Shown one piece after another: positions 51,205 to 60,784 of a DNA stretch of 64,000 nt (positions within the stretch are counted from its first letter, which is position 1; the number at the start of each line of letters is the position of its first letter). This DNA comes from Dokdonella koreensis DS-123 (GTDB lineage Bacteria; Pseudomonadota; Gammaproteobacteria; Xanthomonadales; Rhodanobacteraceae). The stretch spans positions 4,134,686 through 4,198,685 of the forward strand of contig NZ_CP015249.1 of NCBI RefSeq assembly GCF_001632775.1, in the 5' to 3' direction. The notes beneath the pieces were generated by a model, which saw only the letters and a list, made by a program, of their open reading frames with translations, made no database searches and was not told the DNA's origin. The position numbers and the translations under genes were made by a program.

Positions 51205-53550
51205 ATGGACCCCGCCATCGGCTTCCGCGCGCACGCGCATGGCCCACGCATCGCTTCCCGCTGGCTCTGGCTGGCCCTCCTGGCCGCCGGCTCCGCGGTC
51301 GGGACGCAACCACTGCCGCAGCGAATCAACGACAGCGGCCTGGACCTCTGCTACAGCGGCGGTGATTTCACCGCCCTGGTCGCGTGCGACGATCCGGACT
51401 GGCCCGGCCAGGACGCCGCCAGTGGCCGCGACCACTCGGCCCTGACGGGCGCCCTGGTCAAGGAGGGCGCCGGCCGCAACGGCTTCGATTTCAGCAAGGT
51501 CTCGGCGCGCGGCGACCTGCTGCCGCTGGATGCGGCGGCAGGACCCGGCATGGACGACTGGGCCTGCACGCGCGACAACGTGACGGGCCTGGTCTGGTCG
51601 ATCGACGGCGCCACCGGCGACTGGCTGCAGGCCCGCCGGGCGGCCGGAATCGCCAATGCCGACGGCGGCCTGTGCGGGCGCTTCGGCTGGCGCCTGCCCA
51701 GCGTCAAAGAGCTGCAGCAGCTGGTGGACTACGGTTCGTCGGCACCGGCGATCGATCCGGACTTCCTTCCCGCCACGGCGACGGCCTTCCACTGGACCGG
51801 CGAGCGCGCGGCGCGCGAACGCAGCTGGGTCGTCAATTTCCACGGCGGCCAGGTCAACACGCTGGCGCGCCACCGCACGGCGGCCATCCGCCTCGTGACC
51901 GGCGGCGAGGCGTTCGGCGCGCTGATCGACAACGGCAACGGCACCGTGACCGACCCGCGCAGCGGGCTGATGTGGGACCAGTGCTCGATCGGCCAGTTCG
52001 GCGGCAGCCAGTGCCAGGGCATGCCGCAGGAGATGACCTGGCAGCAGGCGCTGCAGCGCGTGCAGACGCAGAACCAGCAGGCCTGGCGTGGCCACGCCGA
52101 CTGGCGCCTGCCCAACGTCAAGGAGCTGGCGAGCCTGGCCCGTCGCGACGGTGCCCGGCCGGCGATCGACACGACGCGGTTCCCGAACACACTCGACACC
52201 GCGTACTGGACGTCCACCACGAACTGGCACGTCGGACGCATGGCCTGGGCCGTGTTCTTCGGCGAAGGGGCGGTGTTCGCGATGGACAAGACGGCGCTGG
52301 CGCGCACGCGGCTGGTCCGCACGGCGTCAGCCGCTGTCGAGGGCCGGCCGCGCGATGCCGTGTTCGCGGACGACCTGGAAGCGCCGCCGCCGCCGGCGCC
52401 GCCGCAGGCACTGCCGGTGCTGGCGATCACGACGGCCGGCGGCGCACCGATCGGTCGCGACGACTATGTCGACGCGCAGATGACGCTCGAGGGCGACGGC
52501 TTCAACCATGCCGGCGCCTTGCAGATCCGCGGCCGCGGCAACAGCACCTGGCTCATGGACAAGAAGCCCTACCGCGTCAAGCTGGACCAGAAGACACCAC
52601 TGCTGGGCATGCCCAGCAGCAAGCACTGGGTCCTGCTGGCCAACCACGCCGACAAGACGCTGTTGCGCAACTATGTGGCGTTCGAGGCCGGCCAGCGCCT
52701 GGGCATGGCCTGGACGCCGCGGTCGCGCTTCGTCGACGTGCAGCTCAACGGCGCCTACCTCGGCGTCTACCAGCTGACCGAGCAGATCCGCATCGATCGC
52801 GACCGCGTGAACATCCCGGAGCTCACGCCCGGGGACATCACCCGGCCGGCCATCTCCGGCGGCTACCTGCTCGAGCTGGACGGCCGGCGCGACTGCGCGC
52901 CGTCGGTGCAGTTCGACACGCTCCTGGTGCCGTTCTGCATCGACAACCCGGACGAGGAGACACTGGCGCCGGAGCAGTACGCCTACATCGCCAGCTACGT
53001 GCGCAATACCGAGGCGGCGATCTACAGCCCGTACTTCGCCGACCCGGTCAACGGCTACGCGGCCTGGATCGACACCGCGAGCTTCATCGACTGGTACCTG
53101 GTGAACGAACTGCTGAAGAACCAGGACGCACGCGACGGCAGCAGCATCTGGAACTTCAAGGATCGCGGCGGCAAGTTCGCGCGCGGTCCGCTGTGGGACT
53201 TCGACATCGCGGCGGGCAACCTGTTCCACGGCGTCAAGAACGATCCGTACGGCTGGTGGATACGCGGTGGCCATTGGTACGTGCGCCTGTTCGAGGATCC
53301 GGCGTTCCGCGCGGCGGTGCGGGCACGCTGGGACGCGCTCAAGGCCAGCCAGATCGACACGCTGCTGGACGCGATCGACCAGCAGGCCGATGTCTACGGC
53401 ACGGCGTTCGGCGCCAACTTCGGACCGTGGCCGGTGTTGACCGAGATCCTCTGGCCCAATGCCGTGGTGGCCGGCTCCTACGAAGGCGAGATCGCCTATC
53501 TCAAGGACTGGCTCACGCAGCGCATCGCCTGGATGGACGCGAACCTGTAG
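51205..53550 (+). CDS. Secreted DUF1566 - CotH kinase-like fusion
   Basis: 781 residues; ATG 51205 has GGAGGA upstream, then a signal peptide (WLALLAAGSAVG). Residues 40-235 and 240-380 are two DUF1566/Lcl-C-like domains (FGWRLPSVKELQQLVDYGSS; HADWRLPNVKELASLARRDG). The tag motif DAVFADDLE follows at about 384-392, then a Pro/Ala linker. From about 426 a CotH-type kinase domain begins: LQIRGRGNSTW, KKPYRVKLDQKTPLLGMP, HWVLLANHADKTLLRNYVAF, GVYQLTEQIRID, GPLWDFDIA. CotH proteins phosphorylate protein or glycan outside the cell. The fusion is unusual; the substrate is unknown. Confidence 0.85.
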   Translation: MDPAIGFRAHAHGPRIASRWLWLALLAAGSAVGTQPLPQRINDSGLDLCYSGGDFTALVACDDPDWPGQDAASGRDHSALTGALVKEGAGRNGFDFSKVSARGDLLPLDAAAGPGMDDWACTRDNVTGLVWSIDGATGDWLQARRAAGIANADGGLCGRFGWRLPSVKELQQLVDYGSSAPAIDPDFLPATATAFHWTGERAARERSWVVNFHGGQVNTLARHRTAAIRLVTGGEAFGALIDNGNGTVTDPRSGLMWDQCSIGQFGGSQCQGMPQEMTWQQALQRVQTQNQQAWRGHADWRLPNVKELASLARRDGARPAIDTTRFPNTLDTAYWTSTTNWHVGRMAWAVFFGEGAVFAMDKTALARTRLVRTASAAVEGRPRDAVFADDLEAPPPPAPPQALPVLAITTAGGAPIGRDDYVDAQMTLEGDGFNHAGALQIRGRGNSTWLMDKKPYRVKLDQKTPLLGMPSSKHWVLLANHADKTLLRNYVAFEAGQRLGMAWTPRSRFVDVQLNGAYLGVYQLTEQIRIDRDRVNIPELTPGDITRPAISGGYLLELDGRRDCAPSVQFDTLLVPFCIDNPDEETLAPEQYAYIASYVRNTEAAIYSPYFADPVNGYAAWIDTASFIDWYLVNELLKNQDARDGSSIWNFKDRGGKFARGPLWDFDIAAGNLFHGVKNDPYGWWIRGGHWYVRLFEDPAFRAAVRARWDALKASQIDTLLDAIDQQADVYGTAFGANFGPWPVLTEILWPNAVVAGSYEGEIAYLKDWLTQRIAWMDANL

Positions 53551-53554
53551 CCAT

Positions 53555-53584
53555 CGCGCCGCGCACGGTCACGGCGGCGGCGCG
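53555..53584. terminator. Hairpin between CotH and GNAT genes
   Basis: CGCGCCGC (53555-53562) pairs with GCGGCGCG (53577-53584) right after the CotH-gene stop, overlapping the 3' end of the convergent GNAT gene. No T-run; bidirectional termination is only suggested. Confidence 0.35.
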
Positions 53585-54156
53585 GACCCGGCCAGCGTGC
53601 TGACCAGCACGCGGTCGGTCTGCCGGTCGGTGCCGACGAAGTAGTCGGCGACGCCGACGTCGACGAAGGCGGACTTGGCGTAGAACGCGATCGCCCGGGC
53701 GTTGCGTTCCCATACTTTCAGCCAGAGCGTGGCGCCGCCGAACTGCACGGCGGCGACCGTGCGCACCTCGGCCAGGAGCCGCTGGCTGACACCGCGGCCG
53801 TGCCACGGACGGTCGATGTAGAGCCGGTGCAGCTCGATCGGCGCGCGGCCGGCGACGCAGGGCGGCGGCACGGCGCGCCGGACCTGGGCGTAGGCAGCCA
53901 GCTGTCCGTCACAGTGCGCCAGCAGCGTGACGACGTGCGGATCGGCCAGTTCGGCGGCCTGCTGCCGCGGCCCGAACGCGGTCGCCAGGTGCAGCGCCAG
54001 GTCCTCGGGCCGGTTGTCCTTGCCGTAGGTCTCCTCGAACGTGCGGGCGGCGAAGATCGCCAGGGCGGCCGCATCGACGGCTGTCGCCTGACGGATGCGA
54101 AGCGTCGGCAGCACCGCCGTCCCGGGCACGGTCATCGTTTCCATGGGGGTATTCAT
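53569..54156 (-). CDS. GNAT-family N-acetyltransferase
   Basis: 195 residues from ATG 54156; two later in-frame ATGs are possible and no start has a good ribosome site. Fold motifs: LRIRQATAVDAAALAIFAAR at the front, motif A IELHRLYIDRPWHGRGVSQR with the R-G-x-G-V acetyl-CoA loop, and ATLWLKVWERNARAIAFYAK for motif B. Length and order fit the RimI/Pat-type group. The substrate is not determinable. It is the last gene downstream of the subtilase, 127 bp away. Confidence 0.87.
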   Translation of the reverse strand: MNTPMETMTVPGTAVLPTLRIRQATAVDAAALAIFAARTFEETYGKDNRPEDLALHLATAFGPRQQAAELADPHVVTLLAHCDGQLAAYAQVRRAVPPPCVAGRAPIELHRLYIDRPWHGRGVSQRLLAEVRTVAAVQFGGATLWLKVWERNARAIAFYAKSAFVDVGVADYFVGTDRQTDRVLVSTLAGSAPPP

Positions 54157-54283
54157 AGTGTGGTGCGGGTCCCTCGGCACGAAGCGCAGGCACGGCCTGG
54201 CGTTCGACCGGTAGCGAAGGAGACAGGCGTGCATGCTGCGCGATCCGCCGCGACGGCGGATCGGCAGAACGCAGTGCCGGCCA

Positions 54284-57200
54284 TCAAGGATCGACCGTGA
54301 ACGTCACCGGTACGATCAGGGTTGGCTGGTACGGATCGTTGCTGTCGATGCACAGGCTCGCCCGATGCGTACCGGGCGCGAGCTGGCGCGGATCGAGCCG
54401 CAGCGTGACCGGCCGCGCGCTGCTGCCGGGCACCTGTCCCGACGCAGGAGCCAGCTGCAGCCACGGCGCCGAGCAGTCGACCGCCGCGCCGCCGATGCGC
54501 CCCTCGATGGCGAAGGCGGTATCGTCGAAGGACACGCCGATGACCCCGATCGGCGACCAGCTCGAGACGCCGTAGATCACCGGCGAGATCAGCTGGGCGC
54601 CCAGGTCGGCCCGCGTCGCCTGCAGCCAGCGCCAGTGCGCAGCGGTACCGGTCACCGGATTGGCGTAGGTCGGAAACACGCTGAGCCAGTACACGCCGGC
54701 CGCCAGGTCCACGCTCTGGCCGGCGGCGGCGAGGTCGAGCGCGATCGTGCCGCCGTCGATCGACACGCCGGCACCGTCGGCCGGCGCGGTGTAGGTCCAG
54801 ACCGCGGCACCCGGCCGGGTTTCCGGATCGCCGGCCGGCCGGCCGCCGTCGTCCGGATAGATCGCCCAGGTGACCGGCTGGTTCGTCAGCGGCGCCGCCA
54901 TTGCCAGTCCCGGCGTGCGGATCACCGTCAGCGCGGTGCGCGCACGCAGGCGGAAATCGTTGGCACTGTAGACGCCGCCGTTCTGCGTCGTCGAGCGGCT
55001 GGAGCGCACGCCGGCGCCGCCGCTGGCCGGCTGATCCCAGAGCACCGCCGCCTGATGCACGCGGGTCTGTTGCCAGGTCAGGTCGCCGCTGTCGTCGTTG
55101 GCGACGACCAGTGTGCGGCTGACGATGCCGTCGCCGATGGACGCGTGCGCCGTGACCGCCGCCGGCAGCGTCGCGATCTGCGGCCGGCCGGTGCCGGCCC
55201 GGCGGCCGGAGGCGACGACCGTCAGGTGCTGCGGCGGCGCGCGTCCGCCGACCTCGGTCAGGATCACGCGGCCGAACGCGAGCACGCCGTCCTCGGGCGG
55301 CGTCGCGGTGATCGCCAGCACCTGATCGCGACCGGGCGCCGGCGGATCGAAGCCGTCGGCGAACAGCCGATCGGCCACACCGCCGCCGGCCGGTGCGCCG
55401 GCCAGCGTGAAGGTGGCCGGCGATACGCCGATCCGCAGACCGGGCGTCTGCGCCTCGACGCTGACGGTCCATTGCCCCGGGTCGGCCAGCGTGCTGCGCA
55501 GGCCGCGTACCCAGGTGCAGCTCGGTGCGCAGTCGGTGTCGCGCAGCGACGGCAGATTGAGATCGCGCAGGTCCAGGGCGCCCACGGCCGGATCGGCGGC
55601 CAGGAAATGCTCGACGCTCTCGTCGAACACCAGGCCGGCACCGACGGCGGCGGCCACGTCGATGCGCCCGCTGCCGGCCTGATCCCAGGTCCAGGGCCGC
55701 GACCAGCTGTCGTCGACGCCGGCGGCCCTGGCGGTCGTCATCAGCGCCGAGGCGATCTCGGGCACGGTCCAGTCCGGATGCAGGCTGCGCAACAGCGCCG
55801 CGGCGCCGGCGACGTGCGGCGCCGCCATCGAGGTACCGTCGAGCGTCGCATAGCCGGGTGGCTGGCTGGACGCGGCGAAGATGCGTACGCCGGGCGCCGA
55901 GAGATTGGGCTTGGTCAGATCACGGTACGGACCGGGCGTCGGGCCGCGCAGCGAGAACACGCCGAGCGCATCGCCCTGCACCGGCGCGAGATCGGCGCGA
56001 ACCTCGGCGTTCGCGGCGACATGGGCGGCCAGCGCCTCGCCGGCGGCCAGTGCGATGCCGTAGGCCGGAATCGCCGGCTGGCCCTGGCTCTGCAGATCGG
56101 TGGCGCCGAGCGAGGGCGTCGCGCGGATCAGCACGAGCTCGGCACCCGCCGCGAACGCATTGGCGATCTGCGTGGCCGGCGCGCAGCCGGCATTGCGCAC
56201 CAGCGCGGCCGCACCGAGGAAGTAACCGGGCGGGAACGCCGGCAGGTCGGCCGGCGCGCCTTCCAGACCGGCACTGCAGCCCTCGAACATCGTCGGCTGC
56301 GCGTCGTAGTGGCGAATCGCCAGGCTCGATCGCGGCGTCAGGTTCGGCGCATCGCTGGCCTTGTAGAGCTGGATGCCGGCCAGTTCGGCCGGCGCACCGG
56401 CATCGGCGACGTCGAGCAGGCCGTCGGCCCAGACGTCGTGCGTGGTCGCGGCCACCGTCGTGACCCACGGCCCGAGGTGATTGACGCGGCCGACCGGATA
56501 CGGCTGCGACGGCGTCGTGTTACCGGCCGAGGCCGCGACGAAGATGCCGTTGGCAACCAGGTCGAGCTTGACGCGGTCCGGATCGTTCCACGGATCGGTG
56601 CCGCCGGCGATCGAGAAATTGAGCGCATCGACGTCGCCGTCGAGCAGGATGTTGTCGAGACTCGCGTAGATGCCCGAGAACGTGCAGCCGAGTCCCGGAC
56701 AGGCCTTGTAGGCGCGGATGTGCGCGCACGGCGCGACGCCGGAGACCGCGGGCCGCGCGCCGTCGGCCGCGACGAAGCTGCCGGCCGCGGTGGCGGCCGT
56801 ATGCGTGCCGTGTCCGATCGCGTCGAGCGGCTCGGGACCGTTGCAGCGGCCGTTCTCGTCGGTGCTGCCGCAGTCGACGTGGCTCAGCAGCTTGGCACCG
56901 AGCCCGTCGGCCGGACAGCTCGGATCGTCGGCGAAGGACGGGTGATCCGGCGTGATGCCGGTGTCGATCACCGCGACGACCGTGCCCTCGCCGCGGCTGC
57001 CCGGTAAGCCCGGCACGGCGAGGCCGTCCCAGACCGCATCGGCGCGGATGAAGGCCGGCGTGCGGAACGTGTCCAGATACTCCACGCCGTCCGGCCGCAC
57101 GTCGGCGACACCGGGCAGGCCGCGGATACGCTCGGCTTCAGCCGGCGTCAGCTGCGCGGCGATGCCGCTGTGACTGGCCAGGTAGTGATGCGTGACGATC

Positions 57201-57454
57201 GGCGTACGACCGAGCGCCGCGCGCATCGCCTGCGTGTGGGCACGCTGCCCGGTCACCAGCTCGACGCGCGCCTGCTCGATCGCGGCACCCGTGCGCGGTG
57301 CGCCGCCGCCGGGTCGCGACTCGAACAGGCCGGGCTCGGCGTAGCGGATCAGATAGCTGCGCGGCGCGTCGGCGTCGGCCGCGCGTCCGGGCGTCGCGCC
57401 GATCGCGGACAGCACCGCGGCGAAGAGCAGCGTCGTTCGAAGGGTGTCACGCAC
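54284..57454 (-). CDS. Secreted subtilisin-like serine protease (S8)
   Basis: 1056 residues from a GTG at 57454 that gives a proper signal peptide (TTLLFAAVLSAIGATPGRAA). An I9-like propeptide (30-125) precedes the S8 core. Catalytic residues are D164 (VVAVIDTGI), H215 (GHGTHT) and S542 (LDGTSMAAPHVAG). A PA-type insert occupies about 355-500. After the protease the tag motif RLFADGFD (about 697-704) is followed by a beta-sandwich region, part of the ADDF-type domain (SANDFRLRARTALTV, AIYPDDGGRPAGDP) and a BACON-like C-terminus (CIDSNDPYQPTLIVPVTF). It lies 119 bp downstream of another secreted-protein gene sharing these modules. Confidence 0.92.
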   Translation of the reverse strand: MRDTLRTTLLFAAVLSAIGATPGRAADADAPRSYLIRYAEPGLFESRPGGGAPRTGAAIEQARVELVTGQRAHTQAMRAALGRTPIVTHHYLASHSGIAAQLTPAEAERIRGLPGVADVRPDGVEYLDTFRTPAFIRADAVWDGLAVPGLPGSRGEGTVVAVIDTGITPDHPSFADDPSCPADGLGAKLLSHVDCGSTDENGRCNGPEPLDAIGHGTHTAATAAGSFVAADGARPAVSGVAPCAHIRAYKACPGLGCTFSGIYASLDNILLDGDVDALNFSIAGGTDPWNDPDRVKLDLVANGIFVAASAGNTTPSQPYPVGRVNHLGPWVTTVAATTHDVWADGLLDVADAGAPAELAGIQLYKASDAPNLTPRSSLAIRHYDAQPTMFEGCSAGLEGAPADLPAFPPGYFLGAAALVRNAGCAPATQIANAFAAGAELVLIRATPSLGATDLQSQGQPAIPAYGIALAAGEALAAHVAANAEVRADLAPVQGDALGVFSLRGPTPGPYRDLTKPNLSAPGVRIFAASSQPPGYATLDGTSMAAPHVAGAAALLRSLHPDWTVPEIASALMTTARAAGVDDSWSRPWTWDQAGSGRIDVAAAVGAGLVFDESVEHFLAADPAVGALDLRDLNLPSLRDTDCAPSCTWVRGLRSTLADPGQWTVSVEAQTPGLRIGVSPATFTLAGAPAGGGVADRLFADGFDPPAPGRDQVLAITATPPEDGVLAFGRVILTEVGGRAPPQHLTVVASGRRAGTGRPQIATLPAAVTAHASIGDGIVSRTLVVANDDSGDLTWQQTRVHQAAVLWDQPASGGAGVRSSRSTTQNGGVYSANDFRLRARTALTVIRTPGLAMAAPLTNQPVTWAIYPDDGGRPAGDPETRPGAAVWTYTAPADGAGVSIDGGTIALDLAAAGQSVDLAAGVYWLSVFPTYANPVTGTAAHWRWLQATRADLGAQLISPVIYGVSSWSPIGVIGVSFDDTAFAIEGRIGGAAVDCSAPWLQLAPASGQVPGSSARPVTLRLDPRQLAPGTHRASLCIDSNDPYQPTLIVPVTFTVDP

Positions 57455-57573
57455 GTGTGGAATTCCCGATCGTGTGGGAGAAGGATGCGGCTCGGCATCG
57501 AGCCGCATCCGGAATGCCGCGTCCGCGGCTGACGTCCGGAGAGAAGGCACGGCGCCGCCTCTCCGGCTGTGCG

Positions 57574-60558
57574 TCAGTCGCGCGGCGCCGCGCGGCAGGC
57601 GCCGGGCCCGCCGTCGAAGCCGTCGGCGAACAGGACGTCGTCGCAGACGTCGAACACGCGGCCGTAGACGGCGAAGCCGAAGTCACGCGCGCTGGCGTTG
57701 AACTGGTCCGGACACTGGCCGAACGTCGACCAGGCCGTGCAGCCCGCGCTCAGCTGGCCGCCGGGATTGCGCCAGACCGCCGGCTGGTTGTGCTGCACCG
57801 TGGTCTGTCCCCACAGGCCGAGCACCGGCGTGGAGATGTCGACGTCGGCGAACGACCAGACCACCCAATAGGTGCCGGGCGCGAGCACGCACGGCGAAGC
57901 CAGCCACACGCCGATCTGGTTGGCCGGCTCGCCGAGCACGTAGGCCGGCACACGCGGCGCCAGACAGACGATCTCCTCGCCGGGACGGCCGTTGCCGTCG
58001 TCGGCGTGCACGCGCAGGTTGACGTGCGACGGGAACGTGCCGTTGTTGCTGTAGGCGGTGAAGTTGAAACCCGAGACGCGCCAGCCTTCGGCGGCGGTCA
58101 CGACGAAGTCGTCGGCGCCCTCGGAGGACATGCCGGTCACGACGACCGGCGCGACGACGGTGTTGTTGAACGCGCGCAGCGGCGTATCGGCGATGCCCTG
58201 GTCGTACAGGAGCGCGTCGGCGACGATGAAGCTCACCGGCACGGCCACGTCGGGCCGGCGCGGATCGTCGCTGTGCACGCAGATCGACGCTTCGTAGCGG
58301 CCGGCCGACAGGCCCGTGCCGTCGAACGTGACGGTGACGTCCTGGCCCGGTGCACCGGCGGCGATCGCGCCGGAGGTCGGCGTCAGCGAGAGCCACGGCA
58401 CGTCGCCCGGCGCCGCGCAGCCGACGGTCGGCTTGGCCAGCGCGATCGTGCCGACCTGGGTGCCGGGGAAGCCGCCGGTCGGCGGATAGCCGCCGATCGG
58501 GGTGGACAGGCCGCTCAGCGGGTCCATCCGGCGCAGCTCGCCGACCATGACGCCACTGGAATTGACGTACGCGGCCGAGTAGTAGAGGACGCCGGTCTGC
58601 GGGTCGAACTCCAGGTCCTGGAAGCCGCCCAGTTGCAGGCCGAGCGATTCGATCGGATGCGCCTGGCCGGTCGACTTGTCGATCGCGACGAACATCTGGC
58701 CGTACAGGTCGATGCCGTACATCAGGCCGCCCGGCGAGATCGCCAGCGTGTGCACCGAGTACGGCGGGTTGAGACCCGGCCCGGTGATGTCGCCGACCTT
58801 GGTCGCGCGGCCGGTGGCGAAGTCGATCGTGTAGAGCTTCGCGAACAGGCCGTCGTTGCTGTTGAGCGCGTAGACCGTGCCGGTCAGCGGGTCCTGCGTC
58901 AGGCCGCTCCATGTCCAGCTGTCGCCACCGGAGATCCGGCCCAGCTGCGTGAACGCGCCGGTGGTCACGTCGATGGTGCCGTAGGTGCCGGGCGGGTAGG
59001 TCCAGCTGTCGTAGACGATCACGTAGAGCTTGCTGAAGTCGTTGCCGATGAACTGGCTGCCGAAGTACCAGGTGTCGACGTCGGGATTGATGATGCTGAA
59101 GGTGCCGCCGGGGTCGGCGCCGTCGAAGCCGAGGAAGCCGGCGATCGGACTGGTGCCGAAGAACGGCAGGCCGCCGGCCGGGGCCAGCGGCCGCTGGCCG
59201 GACAGCCACGGCAGGCGCGCGGCGCCGGCGAAAGCGGTAGCCAGCGAGCCGGTGGCCGCCTCGGTGCCGTTCGTCAGCGGCGGCCGGATGTAGCGCTGCG
59301 TGCGCGGGAAGTGCGCTGCCGTGCCGCCCGGTGCCTCGCCGAGATTCCAGGCCAGGTCGCGCGCGCCGACGTTGTCGATCGTCAGCGTCTTGACGACGGT
59401 CTCGCCCGGTCCGGCGACCGCCGACAGCTCGCCCGGCGCCACCGCGATCGCGGGGACGCCCGCATCGACGTGGACGGTGTTGCCGGCCGCGGTGCCGCCG
59501 ATCTCGGGCGTGTAGTTCCAGAGGATCGACTTGCCGGGCGCGAGCGACGGCAGCCGGTAGGAGTACTGCGTGTAGAGACCGGCCGGGTCGCCCTGCAGGC
59601 CGATGGTGGCGAAGGCGCCGTGGTCGGCTTCGTTACCGAATGCGGTGGCCGCGTACTCGAAGCGGATCGTGTCGCTCCCCTCCTGGAACACCACCTGGAA
59701 CCGGGCCGCCGTCTCGCTGGCGATATTGGTATTGAGGTCGTTCCACTGAACGATCAGACGCCGGTTGGGCGTCGTGCCGAGCGTTTGCGCGTAGACACCG
59801 CCGGGAGCACGGTCCAGGTCGAACCACATCGGCGCGATCACGGTGGGCACCAGCACGCGACCGAAACCGACCTGGACCGGCAGCGGCTCGTTGTAGGCGT
59901 AGCCGTAGTCGGGCTTCGAGCCGGCCTGCGGCGAGCGGCAGTCCGGATCGTCGAACAGCACGACGCCGTCGTTGCTGACGCACAGCGCCGAAGACGTGCG
60001 TCCGTAGAAGCGCAGCGGGAACGCGCTGTTGTAGGACACCAGGTCCGGCGCGGCGTCGAAGCCGATGCGCGTGCCGGTGGCGGCGATATCGACGAAGCCG
60101 GAGGCGCCGGTGTCGACGTAGTCGTAGCGCGGCAGCGTCGAGTAGCCCTTCCAGCTCGCGGTCCGCTGCACGTCGCCGACGGCGACGATCGTGCGCACGC
60201 GGCGGTGGCTCTGTCCCGGCGTCAGCGTGATCGGCTCGTAGGCCAGGATCGTGCCGTCCAGGCTGTCCTCCAGCGACTGGTGGGTCAGCGTGGTCGATCC
60301 GTTGTTGGTCAGCGTGTAGCACAGCAGCACCTGATCGCCGGTGGTCGCCTCGATCTCGGTCTCGGTGCCGCAGTGGTTGGGATCGCCAGCGAACGCGGCG
60401 ACGGTCAGCGCGAGCTGCAGCCCGCCGCCGGTCACCGCGGCAGGGGCATGCACGAAGACGTGGGCCGCCGGCGGCGCGGCCTGCAGCGCGCCTCCCGGCA
60501 GCAGCAGCGCCTGGCCGACGGCCAGCGCGGCAAGGCGGGCAAACGAGGATCTGTTCAT
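57574..60558 (-). CDS. Large secreted multi-domain protein (nidogen-like, propeller, beta-sandwich)
   Basis: 994 residues from ATG 60558, which opens a signal peptide (LAALAVGQALLLPGGALQAA). Residues 35-150 are a DUF11-like domain. About 150-330 resemble a nidogen-type module (LRFYGRTSSALCVSNDGVVL, VIAPMWFDLDRAPGG, LIVQWNDLN). A propeller-like stretch follows (LYTIDFATGRATKVGDITG), then a BACON-like domain (CVHSDDPRRPDVAVPVSF). The ADDF domain is near the end (SSEGADDFVVTAAEGWRVSG, WRNPGGQL), and the last residues carry VLFADGFDGG. No enzyme site is visible. Co-transcribed with the subtilase downstream, perhaps as its substrate, partner or coat protein. Confidence 0.85.
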   Translation of the reverse strand: MNRSSFARLAALAVGQALLLPGGALQAAPPAAHVFVHAPAAVTGGGLQLALTVAAFAGDPNHCGTETEIEATTGDQVLLCYTLTNNGSTTLTHQSLEDSLDGTILAYEPITLTPGQSHRRVRTIVAVGDVQRTASWKGYSTLPRYDYVDTGASGFVDIAATGTRIGFDAAPDLVSYNSAFPLRFYGRTSSALCVSNDGVVLFDDPDCRSPQAGSKPDYGYAYNEPLPVQVGFGRVLVPTVIAPMWFDLDRAPGGVYAQTLGTTPNRRLIVQWNDLNTNIASETAARFQVVFQEGSDTIRFEYAATAFGNEADHGAFATIGLQGDPAGLYTQYSYRLPSLAPGKSILWNYTPEIGGTAAGNTVHVDAGVPAIAVAPGELSAVAGPGETVVKTLTIDNVGARDLAWNLGEAPGGTAAHFPRTQRYIRPPLTNGTEAATGSLATAFAGAARLPWLSGQRPLAPAGGLPFFGTSPIAGFLGFDGADPGGTFSIINPDVDTWYFGSQFIGNDFSKLYVIVYDSWTYPPGTYGTIDVTTGAFTQLGRISGGDSWTWSGLTQDPLTGTVYALNSNDGLFAKLYTIDFATGRATKVGDITGPGLNPPYSVHTLAISPGGLMYGIDLYGQMFVAIDKSTGQAHPIESLGLQLGGFQDLEFDPQTGVLYYSAAYVNSSGVMVGELRRMDPLSGLSTPIGGYPPTGGFPGTQVGTIALAKPTVGCAAPGDVPWLSLTPTSGAIAAGAPGQDVTVTFDGTGLSAGRYEASICVHSDDPRRPDVAVPVSFIVADALLYDQGIADTPLRAFNNTVVAPVVVTGMSSEGADDFVVTAAEGWRVSGFNFTAYSNNGTFPSHVNLRVHADDGNGRPGEEIVCLAPRVPAYVLGEPANQIGVWLASPCVLAPGTYWVVWSFADVDISTPVLGLWGQTTVQHNQPAVWRNPGGQLSAGCTAWSTFGQCPDQFNASARDFGFAVYGRVFDVCDDVLFADGFDGGPGACRAAPRD

Positions 60559-60784
60559 GACGGCGATTCTCCCGAAGTCGAAAAGCGGACTCGGCCGGAG
60601 CGTTCCGGCCGCTGTGGCGACGCGAGGGGACCGCCGCGCACGGCACGCCCCGGAGCGGCGCGGCCGGCAGGTGGTCGAAGCGGAGAACGTGCACGATCGG
60701 CTCGCCGCGTGCCGCCGCCGGCGAATGCAGGCGGCGGACCCGGCGGCCCTCGGAAGTGCGCGCGTCACGTCCCCGCGCATGGCC

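Noticed and set aside
54233-57007. A 924-codon plus-strand frame opposite the subtilase
   Set aside because: Antisense by-product; the minus strand has intact S8 catalytic motifs.
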